Below are positions 24,569 through 34,563 of a stretch of 64,000 nt of DNA, in pieces. The notes below the pieces were generated by a model that was given only the letters and a program-made list of their open reading frames with translations, was not told where the DNA came from and did not search any database. This DNA is from Filosporella fistucella (taxonomy: Eukaryota; Ascomycota; Leotiomycetes; Helotiales), in contig JAQJZZ010000010.1 in the NCBI GenBank assembly GCA_030077755.1, forward strand, positions 1,364,001 through 1,428,000. The letters run 5' to 3'. Position numbers and translations under genes: made by a program. Within the stretch, counting starts at the first letter, position 1. Every line of letters begins with the position of its first letter.

Positions 24569-25915
24569 ATGTCTTTCGCATTGGAACAGGACGTCCAGCG
24601 CTCCGCGGTAGAGGCTCCTCGAAACAAGAGGGAACAAACAGGCGCAGGCGTCCTGACATACATCCGATTTGTCTGGCACGAATACATTTGCGTCATGATT
24701 CTTGCCCTCCTGTCTCTGGCTGTTTACTTTACGCCGGTCTACCACGACGACCAGCGCCTGTTCGCAGTCTCCCAACCATCAACTCCAGATTTCGGTACGG
24801 CTTTTACAGATCCCGCATATATTTTCCAAGGTGATTCCCTTCTCGCGTATCCGATTACTAGAAGCCCATTGCCGTCATGGGCTTGCGGTCTGGTCTCGAT
24901 TCTGGTTCCTATTGTCGTGATCGCAATGTTTCAAATCAAACTGCGAAGCCTGTGGGATTTCCATGCTGGTGTGATCGGGGTCCTAAACGCGGTTGTTTTC
25001 ACGTACGATGCACTGTCAACTCATTTCACATCAGGCTTATCGTCATACTAACGGATCCTTCTAGCACATTTATCTGCACTGTCCTTAAACATTTTAACGG
25101 AGGTTTCAGACCTTATTTCAAAGAGACGTGCAAAATAAATGCCGACCGCATGCTCGGGGATATTAATGAGGGGCGGCTTTGGCACAACATCACCGTCTGC
25201 GAGAAGAGTGCGAAGGAACTTTCATGGGCGTAAGTGCAAATTTTCTAAGAACAGCTAATTCACGTCGACTGATAAACATAGGATGCAAGGTTTTCCGAGC
25301 GGTCATGCTGCATGTGCGTTTGCTGGTGCAGTGTTCCTGACACTCTATATGAACGCGAAATTGAAGACATTCTCGGACCATGCCTCACATACCGGATTGA
25401 TGTTTCTGGTAGTTGTTCCACTATTGTGTGCCTCGCTCGTAGGTGGCGCGATGTATGTAACCTACGTGAGTTTCACTCACATCTTGATCAACCCCAGCTC
25501 TCTAATAACTCATAAGCAACACCACGCTCACGAGGTCATCTTCGGGAGCATACTAGGTCTTGTCGTGGGAACTCTGTCCTACCGTTCTATATATGCTGCA
25601 GTCTTTGACTTCCGCTTCAACCATATTCCCCTGCCACCGGTTCACGCTCGGACTAGGTTTTCCTACAACCATAACGCGCCTCATATCGTTGCTAGTAGTC
25701 ATCCGGATGACCTTCCTGAAACTGATAACCACATGGTAGTATGGAGCTGGTGGAAGCACTCTGAGCCAAGTGAAGACGAGCAGAAGCGAGAAGTTGCTTG
25801 GTTGCGGAGCATACAGAGTATCAATGTCACTGGGCGAGAAATGGCCCATCAGAGTGCTGAACGTAAGCCACCAATAAGCCTAACGACTCTGCTTTCATTA
25901 TCGAGGACAGAGTGA
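24569..25915 (+). CDS. PAP2-family lipid phosphate phosphatase
   Basis: Four exons, 24569-25002, 25065-25229, 25282-25465 and 25517-25915, give 393 residues. Members remove phosphate from phosphatidate, diacylglycerol pyrophosphate or lysophosphatidate at membranes. Signature parts visible after splicing: K153 to R160-P161 (KHFNGGFRP), PSGH at 205-208, and a third motif QHHAHE at 262-267 where the usual His-x3-Asp ends in Glu. Hydrophobic segments at about 36-53, 104-123, 131-147, 208-222 and 235-260 and another after the third motif fit the six-helix topology. The C-terminal ~110 residues are hydrophilic and cytosolic. It resembles yeast Dpp1/Lpp1, but the exact substrate cannot be assigned. 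Splicing is well supported because each junction falls inside a motif-bearing block. Confidence 0.88.
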
Positions 25916-26242
25916 CAGAATTCGTTGGATTGGCTATATGGATAGTGGATCTGTCAAGTGGATCATGAAGCGGAACGTTTTTGAGAGCTTCTTGCAGATT
26001 GGAGAAGAGAGGAGAGTAAAAGGTCTTAATCAGCTCCTTACGATCGCTTGTTTACGGTGATATTGCTCTTTTGTAGAATAGGCCGGAAAAAAATCATTAG
26101 TTTTACTTTCCAGGCGTGAGTTGTTTGTGCATCCCAAAAGCTACGAAGGGTCTAGCTTTCAAAACAGCCTAGTAATGACAAATTTGTGTCATATTTCCAG
26201 CCTAAATAACTACCTATAGATTCGGCAAAGATTTTGAGCTCT
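25916..26242. other. Short convergent intergenic region
   Basis: Shared 3' flank of two convergent genes. Nothing else seen. Confidence 0.55.
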
Positions 26243-27558
26243 TTACAACCCATGATCTATCTTCATATCATCGACACCTCGCTCAATGACTCCTGCTCCA
26301 GCCATTGCAAACTCGTAATCTAGATCAGGCTGCGCTTCTGCATACAGTGCGTTTTTTTCACTGGCCATTTTGAAATTGTATGCTGCTTCTTCGTTACTCA
26401 CGACATGTTTTTTAAGAGCTGGGTTGCCAGCTCGAGCAGCTTCAACCTGTAATTGCATAGCACAACCACGGTCGAGAAGCCCGAACAGAAACCCTGCTTC
26501 ATCAACGGTGGAGCCTGTAGAGAGAAGTCCGTGATTGAGTAGAATGGCAGTCTCTCAAAGTCAGCCATGTCAATGTACAAAAGAGATGATGCTCAACTAC
26601 ATACCTTGTTCTTCGGGCCCAATGCACGAGCGATGTTTCGACCTTCCTCCTCGGCAAACACAATGCCACCGTATTCGGCATAAACAGCAATAGAGTCATA
26701 CAAATAGCAAATGTCCTGGTTCAGCATATCAAGTCCAGTGGCGAACGCTGACCAAGCCCGGCCAGCATTTGTGTGAGCATGGCAGACTGCATGAACGTCT
26801 GGTCTAGCCTTGTGGACCTCGGAATGAATCAGAAACCCTGCCGCGTTTGCAGTCATAGTCTTTGAATCGATTAACTTGATGTAATTCTACAAAAAACTGG
26901 GGATAATCCACTCACTCGGTTACCCCCTACGACTTTTCCGGTATTGATGTCGAGACAGATAAGATCTCCGGCAGTCATCAAGCCAAAGTGCTTTCCGAGA
27001 GGGTTCATCCAGATGTACGAGCTGAATTCTGGATCTCTCACGGAAATGTGTCCAGACATCCCCTCTGTAAATCCTTTGCGAGAGAAATCTCGAAACACAG
27101 CTGCAGTGTGAATGAGGATGTGCTTTCGCTCCTCAGCATGGGTTGCAAACGTCGGAATGCCTGAAGTAAAGATGAGCAGAGAGCGCATGAGAATAGAAAT
27201 AACACTGTCATGGATAGGGGAGAATTGACGAAAGCGCATTCGGTGAGTGGTTAAAGCTTGTTATGCAACTTGATACAGAACTTGGACACGCTACACTTCA
27301 ACAGGAGTGCCGAATTTGTCGCTCAGACTTGCGAGCGAAAATCTATACTCCTATTATGAAGTTGACACGCGACTCGGTACTTCTAGACAAGAGATGTAGT
27401 AAGCCTCTTCTCTTACCAGGGTGAATCAGAGGACCATGAGAGATAGCTTCTAATGGGCTCTTGTCCTCTGCTCCATGAACATGCTGCTCAGCAGTTGTGT
27501 CTGTCGCCCCCACTTTTGACATTGGGGTGACAATATCTTCCGTTGCTGATGGTGCCAT
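26243..27558 (-). CDS. Class II aldolase/adducin-domain protein
   Basis: Four exons, 27417-27558, 26916-27160, 26605-26859 and 26243-26551, give 316 residues. The fold is that of class II aldolases (fuculose-phosphate aldolase, ribulose-5-phosphate epimerase, adducin head), which use a divalent metal held by three histidines. These are present as HAHT (156 and 158) and NHG (221), with E143 in the IHSEVH helix as the likely catalytic acid. Fungal members of this clade are poorly characterised and the substrate is unknown. The first intron is long (256 nt). The acceptor of the second intron is ambiguous; I chose the AAG before 26859, giving [12 protein letters not shown], because closer AGs make the intron too short. 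Start at 27558 ([10 protein letters not shown]) is preferred to an in-frame upstream ATG at 27753, whose extra residues do not look like this family. Confidence 0.85.
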
Positions 27559-28491
27559 TGTAGACAAAATAAACTTTGAATTTCTAGAAGCACTTAAAAT
27601 ATAGACTGAGTGAGTACAAGTACGTAGCTTCTGGTTTAAATGAAAGGTAGAATTTGCGATGATCGCTATGGTTTTTATCTTGAAGTTGGCATGGCGCTTT
27701 AAGACAAAAGGAAATCGTAGGAAGATTATAGTGGGGTGGATTTGGTGTGGCAATATGAGGAATCGGGCAGGTTTTCCCGAACTTACTGTCTGGTAGTCAA
27801 TTTTCTGACCCGCAAGATCAGATCCAGAGAGTTGAGTACTTAATCATCTCAATAGTGATCCCTACTTGCATGGTTACCATTAGACTGTTTTTTTTATCGC
27901 AAACAACGTAAAATTTTATATGAAAGTCATCAGTTCGAGTAGACTAACATAACAAATTATTCGAGCACTTGAATCTTGTGGATTGACAAAAATAACAAAA
28001 CCGAAATAGTATGCTATCAATCACTTCTACTTGCCACCTAGGAATTCTTCATGGATGGCTTTCCTCAAACTCGATCATTAAGTGGATTTTGCTGCCCCTG
28101 CAAGTTAATTGTTGCATATCTCAAAGCTGTCCCCAATAATTACTCACTATTAGCGAAGTGAATCGTAGAATCACTTGGACTAACAAACGCGAGGAGCTGA
28201 AGAACGAGAGTTGTTCGGGCTCTTTTCAGATAATACTTTGACCGGTATAGTTACGAGAAGGGTATTAGGCGCTGAAGGCGCTGCACGCACTGTTGCTAAA
28301 GGCATGGTTTGTGTTGAGAGACTCCTCATCCCTATACGCTTCTCGAATTTCGATCAGACATCGAATTGTAACTGTGTAGGCTTGATGATCACTTGAACTT
28401 GAAGAGTCAGATCAACTATTAAGACAGAAGTAGATACTGATTATAATTATTCTATTCATTGGTATAATGTATAGGCCTGTCCCGGCGCTTC
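27559..28491. other. Intergenic, 0.9 kb, AT-rich
   Basis: Promoter of the aldolase-domain gene on the minus strand and 3' flank of the Rax1-like gene. No gene recognised. Confidence 0.5.
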
Positions 28492-30031
28492 TCAGAAAAG
28501 ATTACCATTTGGCAGCGCAACAAAAATGATAGTCATTGGGATTGTAAAAATAATAGCCCAAAGGTTAGCTCCGAGGACGATCTTGTCCTGCAAGATTCTC
28601 AAAGTCTCGTCCTGTGTCCAAGTGGTCTGGTCAAAGACCTTCCTCAGAAGCGGCTTCTTCTGATATTTCTCAACCCAACTCGCGGTATCAAAAGAGTTTT
28701 TGGGGCCAAATGTTTGCATACTTTCGGGCCGCAAGGTGCTATTATCACCGTCAAAATATTCATGCTTGCTTGTACGAGAAGCTAATTGTATACTGCGATT
28801 GGCTGTACTCGAGAATGATTCCCTTCTCACGTCGCCGACTTCTGCGTCCAGCCCCTGCTCCCACGGTCGAAGGTTTCTGGCATGAGAATGATGCATGATG
28901 ACACAGAGGCCCTTGTATGCAGCCACCATGGTGGAAATACCCATATACCATTCTATAGCAGCAAACACCCTCCACCAGCGGCTTGCCCGTGATAGCGTCA
29001 GTAGAACAGCTATGAGAAACCCAAACGCAATGTTGGTTACACCCATGGTTCGGACGAAAAACACCCGAGGCTTGTTGCCGTTGCAGATCGACCATCGGAT
29101 GAAATTAGGATGAGATTGTCCTCGAAGAGTGGCCTCGACTATGTTGAGAGCAGGCAAAAGAGCAGATGGATGAGTCGTATGTTGAATAGCATGAAGGCAC
29201 AGTGCTCGATCTTTATGGGAAAGATTCAATTCTCTGGGCGCGCCAGAGGTGATATAGTGGTGCATGATTCGGTTTACTTCATCGCGCATGGGTTGAATCG
29301 TGACTTTGCCAATGTTATACTGAGCTCTGACTAACTTGAAAACTTGGAATGAACCTACAGGGTTGCCATTTCAAGCTGGCTTGTGTTGCAGCTTCGCTAC
29401 TACTTATGGCAGTGGATTCTGTCACAGATGGGGTTGCAATGCTCCCGCTGACCACCGAACCGTGTCGAGCAGCAATGGTAGCCTGCTTGTCATCACTGAA
29501 AGCAACGGCACCGACGCTATCATAACCTGCCTCTGACAGGTCAAAAGTTTCTCGCTTCATTTTGACATTTTCTGTCTTCTCGGGATCTTTGGCCAGCGTC
29601 GGGGCATTTGCCTTAGAAGGCCATTTGGGGGAGAGAGCTTTGTCGCTTTCAGGTAAAGTTTCGAAACGTTGAGCGTAGTCCTTGTACCACAGGTAGAACT
29701 GCAAGTTTTCGGCGTTATATTCAACATATACGAGATAATCCATAAAATCATTGAGTGAGCATGGCTGAGGCGTCATTCTTTCAGTAAAAGTCCCGCCTGG
29801 TTGCGTTGATATAGGACTTACTGGCAACGACTTGTTACTCATGATATCCTCAAAAGCAAGGCCAGAAGGAATAGCTCGCTCGGAATCTGAGAGCAATCAA
29901 TTTTATCGCTCCAAAGAGGGATTCAGAAACATACTTTTTGCTCTCTCTATATATCTAGTACATTCTCTGGGATTGATAGGATCAGGAGACTTGTTCAGGT
30001 AGTCGGGACGGCGGTAGAAGAGAATGGACAT
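28492..30031 (-). CDS. rax1: Rax1-like protein: RGS-type domain plus C-terminal membrane segments
   Basis: Three exons, 29935-30031, 29359-29886 and 28492-29303, give 478 residues. The N-terminal half has an RGS-like fold (SLNDFMDYLVYVEYNAENLQFYLWY near 80-105, then RIMHHYITSGAPRELNLS and HPSALLPALNIVEATLRGQSHPNF), interrupted by a serine-rich acidic insertion. The second half has hydrophobic helices in VRTMGVTNIAFGFLIAVLL, the WWRVFAAIEWYMGISTMVAAYKG block, and LGANLWAIIFTIPMTIIFVAL near the C terminus. That order matches yeast Rax1, which with Rax2 marks bud sites, and Aspergillus RgsB. It probably acts at the plasma membrane in polarity or G-protein signalling. The second intron (29304-29358) uses an AAG acceptor that restores WQPFTIQP. 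A role in polarity is inferred from orthology; the other polarity gene here, Bud6, is 15 kb away. Confidence 0.85.
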
Positions 30032-32360
30032 TCTGACTTAAGACTTCCTCCCATTCAGGGAAAAGAGAGCGTCGAAGGAGCGTTAGAAGAAAAGATTATG
30101 ATATTTTCAGAAGGGAATTGTATGAAGGAGAGGAAGAACGGCACAGAGTGCTTCGAACGATGCGTACCCGATGTGCATGGAGGCGAGGGGGGCACAAAGC
30201 TATATATCCCATGAAGCCCTACAACGTCGTCATCTCGTGGGCTTCTAGCTTCAGACATGCCGCTGCCGTGTACTCGGCGGAGGGGAATTATTCATAATGG
30301 CGCGTTGAAGCAATCAATAGTATGCAGTTCCCCTCCCCTCCACCTTGGACTTTATTTCAAGCTAGGTCGTGCTGGCGCGATCGGCCAGGCGTAGATCTTG
30401 GTCTCACTGAAGAATACAACGGCAACGTGCAGGGGTCGCTCGAAGCCAGTAACCATACCGGTGATATTCGTAGGTAATAGAGGCTGAGAGTGATAGAGAA
30501 GAGCCTTGGTTGTGTGGACCTTGGGGGCTTTTGGGTTCCCATAATCTTTGAGTAAGGTAATCGACAATCGCGAGAGAAGCACCGTCATCTGGTGCATCTC
30601 ATAACTTCAATTGCGCTCTCCACGAATGAATTGACGTTCCCAATACCCTATCAATGAGAGAATAACTGATGTCATGGGAATATGAGCTGAAAAAGGTTGG
30701 TAAGTGTGTATCAAGGGTGCCAATCGAGCCAACGTTGTTGATGTGTGTTTGTGTAGAGACGGTACTTCCATACGCAGTTCCGCGTTTTAATCTGCTGCCG
30801 AAACCTCGTGGGGTCAGAAGTGAGAGCATCGGCAGATTCTGCACCAACTGATTTGCGCCAGGGCAGGGCAGGGTGCAGTTAGCACAGTGGAGTACTTACG
30901 AGGTTAGTACCTTCGTACACTGATGGCAGCCCCTCAGGTTCGTGCTCTGCTCTTCACGGATTGACTACAGCTCAGTACTGTAATGTTTAGTCTGATCATC
31001 CATTGTGAAGTTCAAATTAACGGACTGACACCGAGACAGCTTCGAAATGCTTCGTGGTTATGCGCAGTACTTCGTACTCTACCTCCATTCGGAGCATTTG
31101 TGGATTGATTGATTGAAGTACTGTAGGTACAGTACAGTACAGTACTCCATACTTTCACATTCGAGATTGAGCTTCTGCGGGGAGGGTTGGCGTTCACTCA
31201 GGGGCGAACCAGCAGAACGCAGATACAGTACCTACTAACCAATCATGTCTGGCGATCACAATCTTCAGCGCCAACCTTGTCCTCTCCTTGTACCTTACCT
31301 TACTCGTTACCTTACGCAGTACTGTGCATGAATCTTGCTCAACCAGGATCAAGACCAGGTTCTCGGAAATTTTCAGAACAGGTACCGCGACGAACTACGG
31401 AGGTGTTGGAAGGTCGAAAGCACCTTTGATACCTTCGTTCCCCAGCTGTGATTGAGACTTTTTCTTTTTCTTCTTTGGAAGTATCGCAAAATATGATTGG
31501 CAATGGTTGTACTCGCTGACACACCGAAATCGATTCACTGCAAGTATCAAGCTCCCCAAAGAGAGAGAATATATACTCAACTGCGGGAGCAGCCATAAGA
31601 CCCAATCATGCGGCTATCTATTGGAAAGCTGCAAAGTTATGCTAGTACGTCGAAGACAAGCTAAGCTACTCGTGAATGATAACTTCCATTAGCAAGGAAA
31701 CTATCCATGGAAACCATTTTAATCCTTGAACCGGCACCTTACGTAGGTTACAATTTTGATTTGAAAGTCTAATGTTGGAACCCATGCACTAACCAACCCC
31801 TAAACTCACAAAAGGAACGCAGTTACATTTCCTAGCCTGACACCAAAGCCAAATTCGTGCATGCGATACGATGCTCACCATGCTCAAGGAGCCATTAAGA
31901 ACTCAACTTGATAGTGTATATACTCCCAAAAGAATCAAATTTGGAAATAGGGCCGGTGAGTGGCAAATTTATCGATTTGTCGGCCACCTTACTATTGGCT
32001 TTTGCTGATCCTGTCTCATGCCAATCGGTTCGCATTACTTTGACAGCATCCTCAGTAGGCTAAGTAGGGAACTGAATGGGTAATGTTTTCCTCCAAATGG
32101 ACTCCTTCTATGGAAGTCAGCTATGCCAATCGCGCAATGCAAGGCTTTCCATTTTGAAAATTGTATTCAGTGGTTTTCTCGTTGCAACATCTAAAGGCAG
32201 ATTATATGCGCACTGGGAGCAGAAGTAGTTGATTAAAATCCAATAGCCACCTTTCCAATCTGGTCTAACTTTTTTTCTCACTTCTCTGGGTCGAAGTATT
32301 CAGAATACCTCCGGTTGTATCTGAGCCCTTCTCGACCTTCGCCTTCCGTATGCTCTTAAA
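30032..32360. other. Intergenic, 2.3 kb
   Basis: Holds the promoter of the Rax1-like gene. An ATG-initiated minus-strand frame at 30352-30597 (81 codons) reads like a real protein (LLKDYGNPKAPKV, NITGMVTGFERPLHVAVVFF) and an 82-codon frame at 30599-30847 abuts it, but I could not recognise either or join them convincingly. A CAGTA repeat lies at 31129-31147. The 31700-32360 part shows nothing. Confidence 0.4.
31129..31147. repeat. CAGTA pentamer array
   Basis: Four CAGTA copies in a row, bordered by GTAC, so both strands read nearly alike. It is the same unit as the array at 2690-2727. Confidence 0.75.
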
Positions 32361-33306
32361 TTACAACAGTCCCATCACTACTCCAATGAGCACCAGTAAC
32401 CACACAGTTGAATAGTGAACGGACAATCTCATGACGATTGAGTACTTTGCGGCGGATCCTGTCTGCGCAACTTCTCCTTGTTTTGCCAGAGTTATTGTTG
32501 CTGCCGGACTTTGTACTATAGTTTCCGTTACAGTAATAGGAGTTTCCACTACACTCTTCGATGAAGATAACGAGAATGTAGTGGCGGAGGTGTGACCCGA
32601 GCTACTGCTTGTTGACTTCGTAGGTGACGCGCCAATGATCGAAGAGTTGGAGACATGTACACACCCATTTGGTGTGCATTCCAACGCCTTTGGGCAGCAA
32701 CCCCCACCACTTTCTTTTGAACACTCTACCAACCCATCGAGGCACTTCGGTGGATTCTCTTTTGACACCACACACGTCCAAGGGACAGTCGAATTGCAAC
32801 AGTAGATTCCAGATCTGGTGAAGGTTGCGGCATAGCATGTCATTGTGACTGGGCAACAAATATTCTGGAGTTTGGTAAGTGGCGAGCTGGGCTTAGACAC
32901 AAGAGGATTTGCTCACAGGTTGCTGAAATGTTTCACAGCTTTCCTGCTGGTCTCCACATGTATAGTATGGTATGTTGCCAGGCGTTCGCCTGATCCATCC
33001 AAGAAAGGTGCTATCCTCAGCATATCTCACAACTTTCTTTGATGGTAGGAAAACATTCGTGCGCTCATCCGAGACCGTATTTCGTTCATCTCTTGCTTTC
33101 AGCCAGCCTTGGCCTCCAAAATTATGGTAATATTGGTGAGCCACAAATATGATACCAATGACCATGGCCAAAATCACAACAATAGCGAGAGCGCTGAGCC
33201 AGCAACAGCGACGTTTTGCATATGCACGAAAGGTGGATATTCGAGAGTTAGAGGATGATGGGGAAGGTATCGGAGGTAGGGAATGATGAATTGATGACTG
33301 ACTCAT
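32361..33306 (-). CDS. Single-pass membrane protein with a six-cysteine module
   Basis: Two exons, 32917-33306 and 32361-32864, give 297 residues; the 52-nt intron falls inside a cysteine block. There is no cleavable signal peptide; a hydrophobic stretch at about 36-57 follows a basic cytosolic segment (YAKRRCC) and should act as a signal anchor. The outer part has a degenerate cysteine block at 117-161 and a module at 171-198 with spacing C-x6-C-x7-CC-x5-C-x4-C, then a long Ser/Thr-rich stretch and a hydrophobic C terminus (VHYSTVWLLVLIGVVMGLL) that could be a second membrane span or a GPI-type signal. The protein at 57475-59021 carries four modules with the same spacing. Function unknown; a surface or wall role is inferred. 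I do not recognise a named family. Confidence 0.8.
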
Positions 33307-34392
33307 TGATCGAGACGTGCTGGGCTAACAGGGTCCGCAGAAGCTGAAGGAGGAACATTAAAGTGAGAGTAGTAGCTTGAGTAGAACGATATATGAAACC
33401 ATCTATTGCCATCTAGGTCAAAAGTAAGAGAGTATGAGGAAAGTTGAGTTATTGAGGGGAGAAACGATGATTTAAGCATCGCTGTACCTTCGGTCGGGCT
33501 CTGCTACGAATGGAGTTGTAAGGAAAGAGCAACATGCAAGACAGGCAGCGGTACGATTAGCTGGTACCCTGGAAAGATCTAGATGACAAGTACAAACTTT
33601 TGACACTTGCATATAAGATGGCAGGAGCAGATTTAGGAGCTCAAGCTTGTATATTCAAATATTACTGAAAGCGGAACACTTGATCCAGAGTACAAACCGT
33701 CAAAAAGAACCAATCTCATGGTCTGATTAATATCCGATTCACCCAGAAATATCATCTCCTAAAATTGTCCTACAAATTAACAACGAACAAGAGCGGTACG
33801 AAAGTACTATAGAAGGATAGATTTCGTCAGTAGTATATTCTTCTCACCTTTCATCTATTTTGCGAATACGTATAACGTACAAGTACAATTCAAGTGTGAG
33901 ACTTGGGCCTCCAGACCAATGTTCGACAAATTTAGCAGATGCGATGTGTCGCTTGTTGTTTAATTCTAGAGGTCATGATATACTGCTAGGGTAATGGATC
34001 AACGATGATGAAGGCATTGGAATTGTGGCTGAAGTGAGATGGAGATAGGAGTTGTGGACAGATTAGGGGCTTACTAGAGGGACACGGAGGGGCTCAGGGG
34101 TTACCCACCAAGGTATGCGTTGGATTGATATTTGACTGGCATGCGCAGGCGTGTTACACAACCTACCTGCAGAGTAGCTTGCATGTCACAGCGTTCCCAC
34201 AAATCGCCGTTCTTACCTATCTACCTGCTCGCTAGAAGAGTCGACCTGGGCACTATTCACAATCTCTATGAACGATAATGCAAATGAAAGGCAATGACGG
34301 GAGAAATGGAGGCCGTCAACTCGGCTCATGCCGGGCTGGGGTTTTAACTTAAAGAAAGGTAGGTAGGTAAATTTCAAAGCTCTTCAAACGTA

Positions 34393-34398
34393 CCTCGG
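34393..34398 (+). promoter_or_regulatory. CCTCGG core, candidate FarA/FarB site
   Basis: CCTCGG lies 166 bases before the acyl-CoA oxidase start. This is the core bound by the fungal fatty-acid regulators FarA and FarB that induce beta-oxidation genes. A six-base match alone is weak; the second copy nearby strengthens it. Confidence 0.5.
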
Positions 34399-34479
34399 CA
34401 TCTTAGTCTGCTCGGTAGGGCGGCCAAAGCTTTACGATGACGAGCATATTTCTACTGGCAGCTGCAGGACAACCTTTGA

Positions 34480-34485
34480 CCGAGG
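34480..34485 (-). promoter_or_regulatory. CCGAGG, reverse-sense FarA/FarB core
   Basis: This is the complement of CCTCGG, 79 bases before the acyl-CoA oxidase start and 87 bases from the other core, in opposite sense. Confidence 0.5.
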
Positions 34486-34563
34486 GCCGAAGACAAGGAA
34501 ATACAAAAGTCCCATCCAGCTCCAACAATTTGCATTCTACATATCCATTAACCCTCCTGCAAC

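Larger units (their letters stand above)
33307..34563. other. Divergent promoter region
   Basis: 1.26 kb between the leftward cysteine-rich gene and the rightward acyl-CoA oxidase. It carries a TAGGTAGGTAAA motif at 34360-34372 and two fatty-acid-response cores listed separately. No gene inside. Confidence 0.6.

Noticed and set aside
27559..27753. Longer N terminus for the class II aldolase protein
   Set aside because: The added residues (basic, Phe/Ile-rich) do not resemble the family and [10 protein letters not shown] is a natural start.
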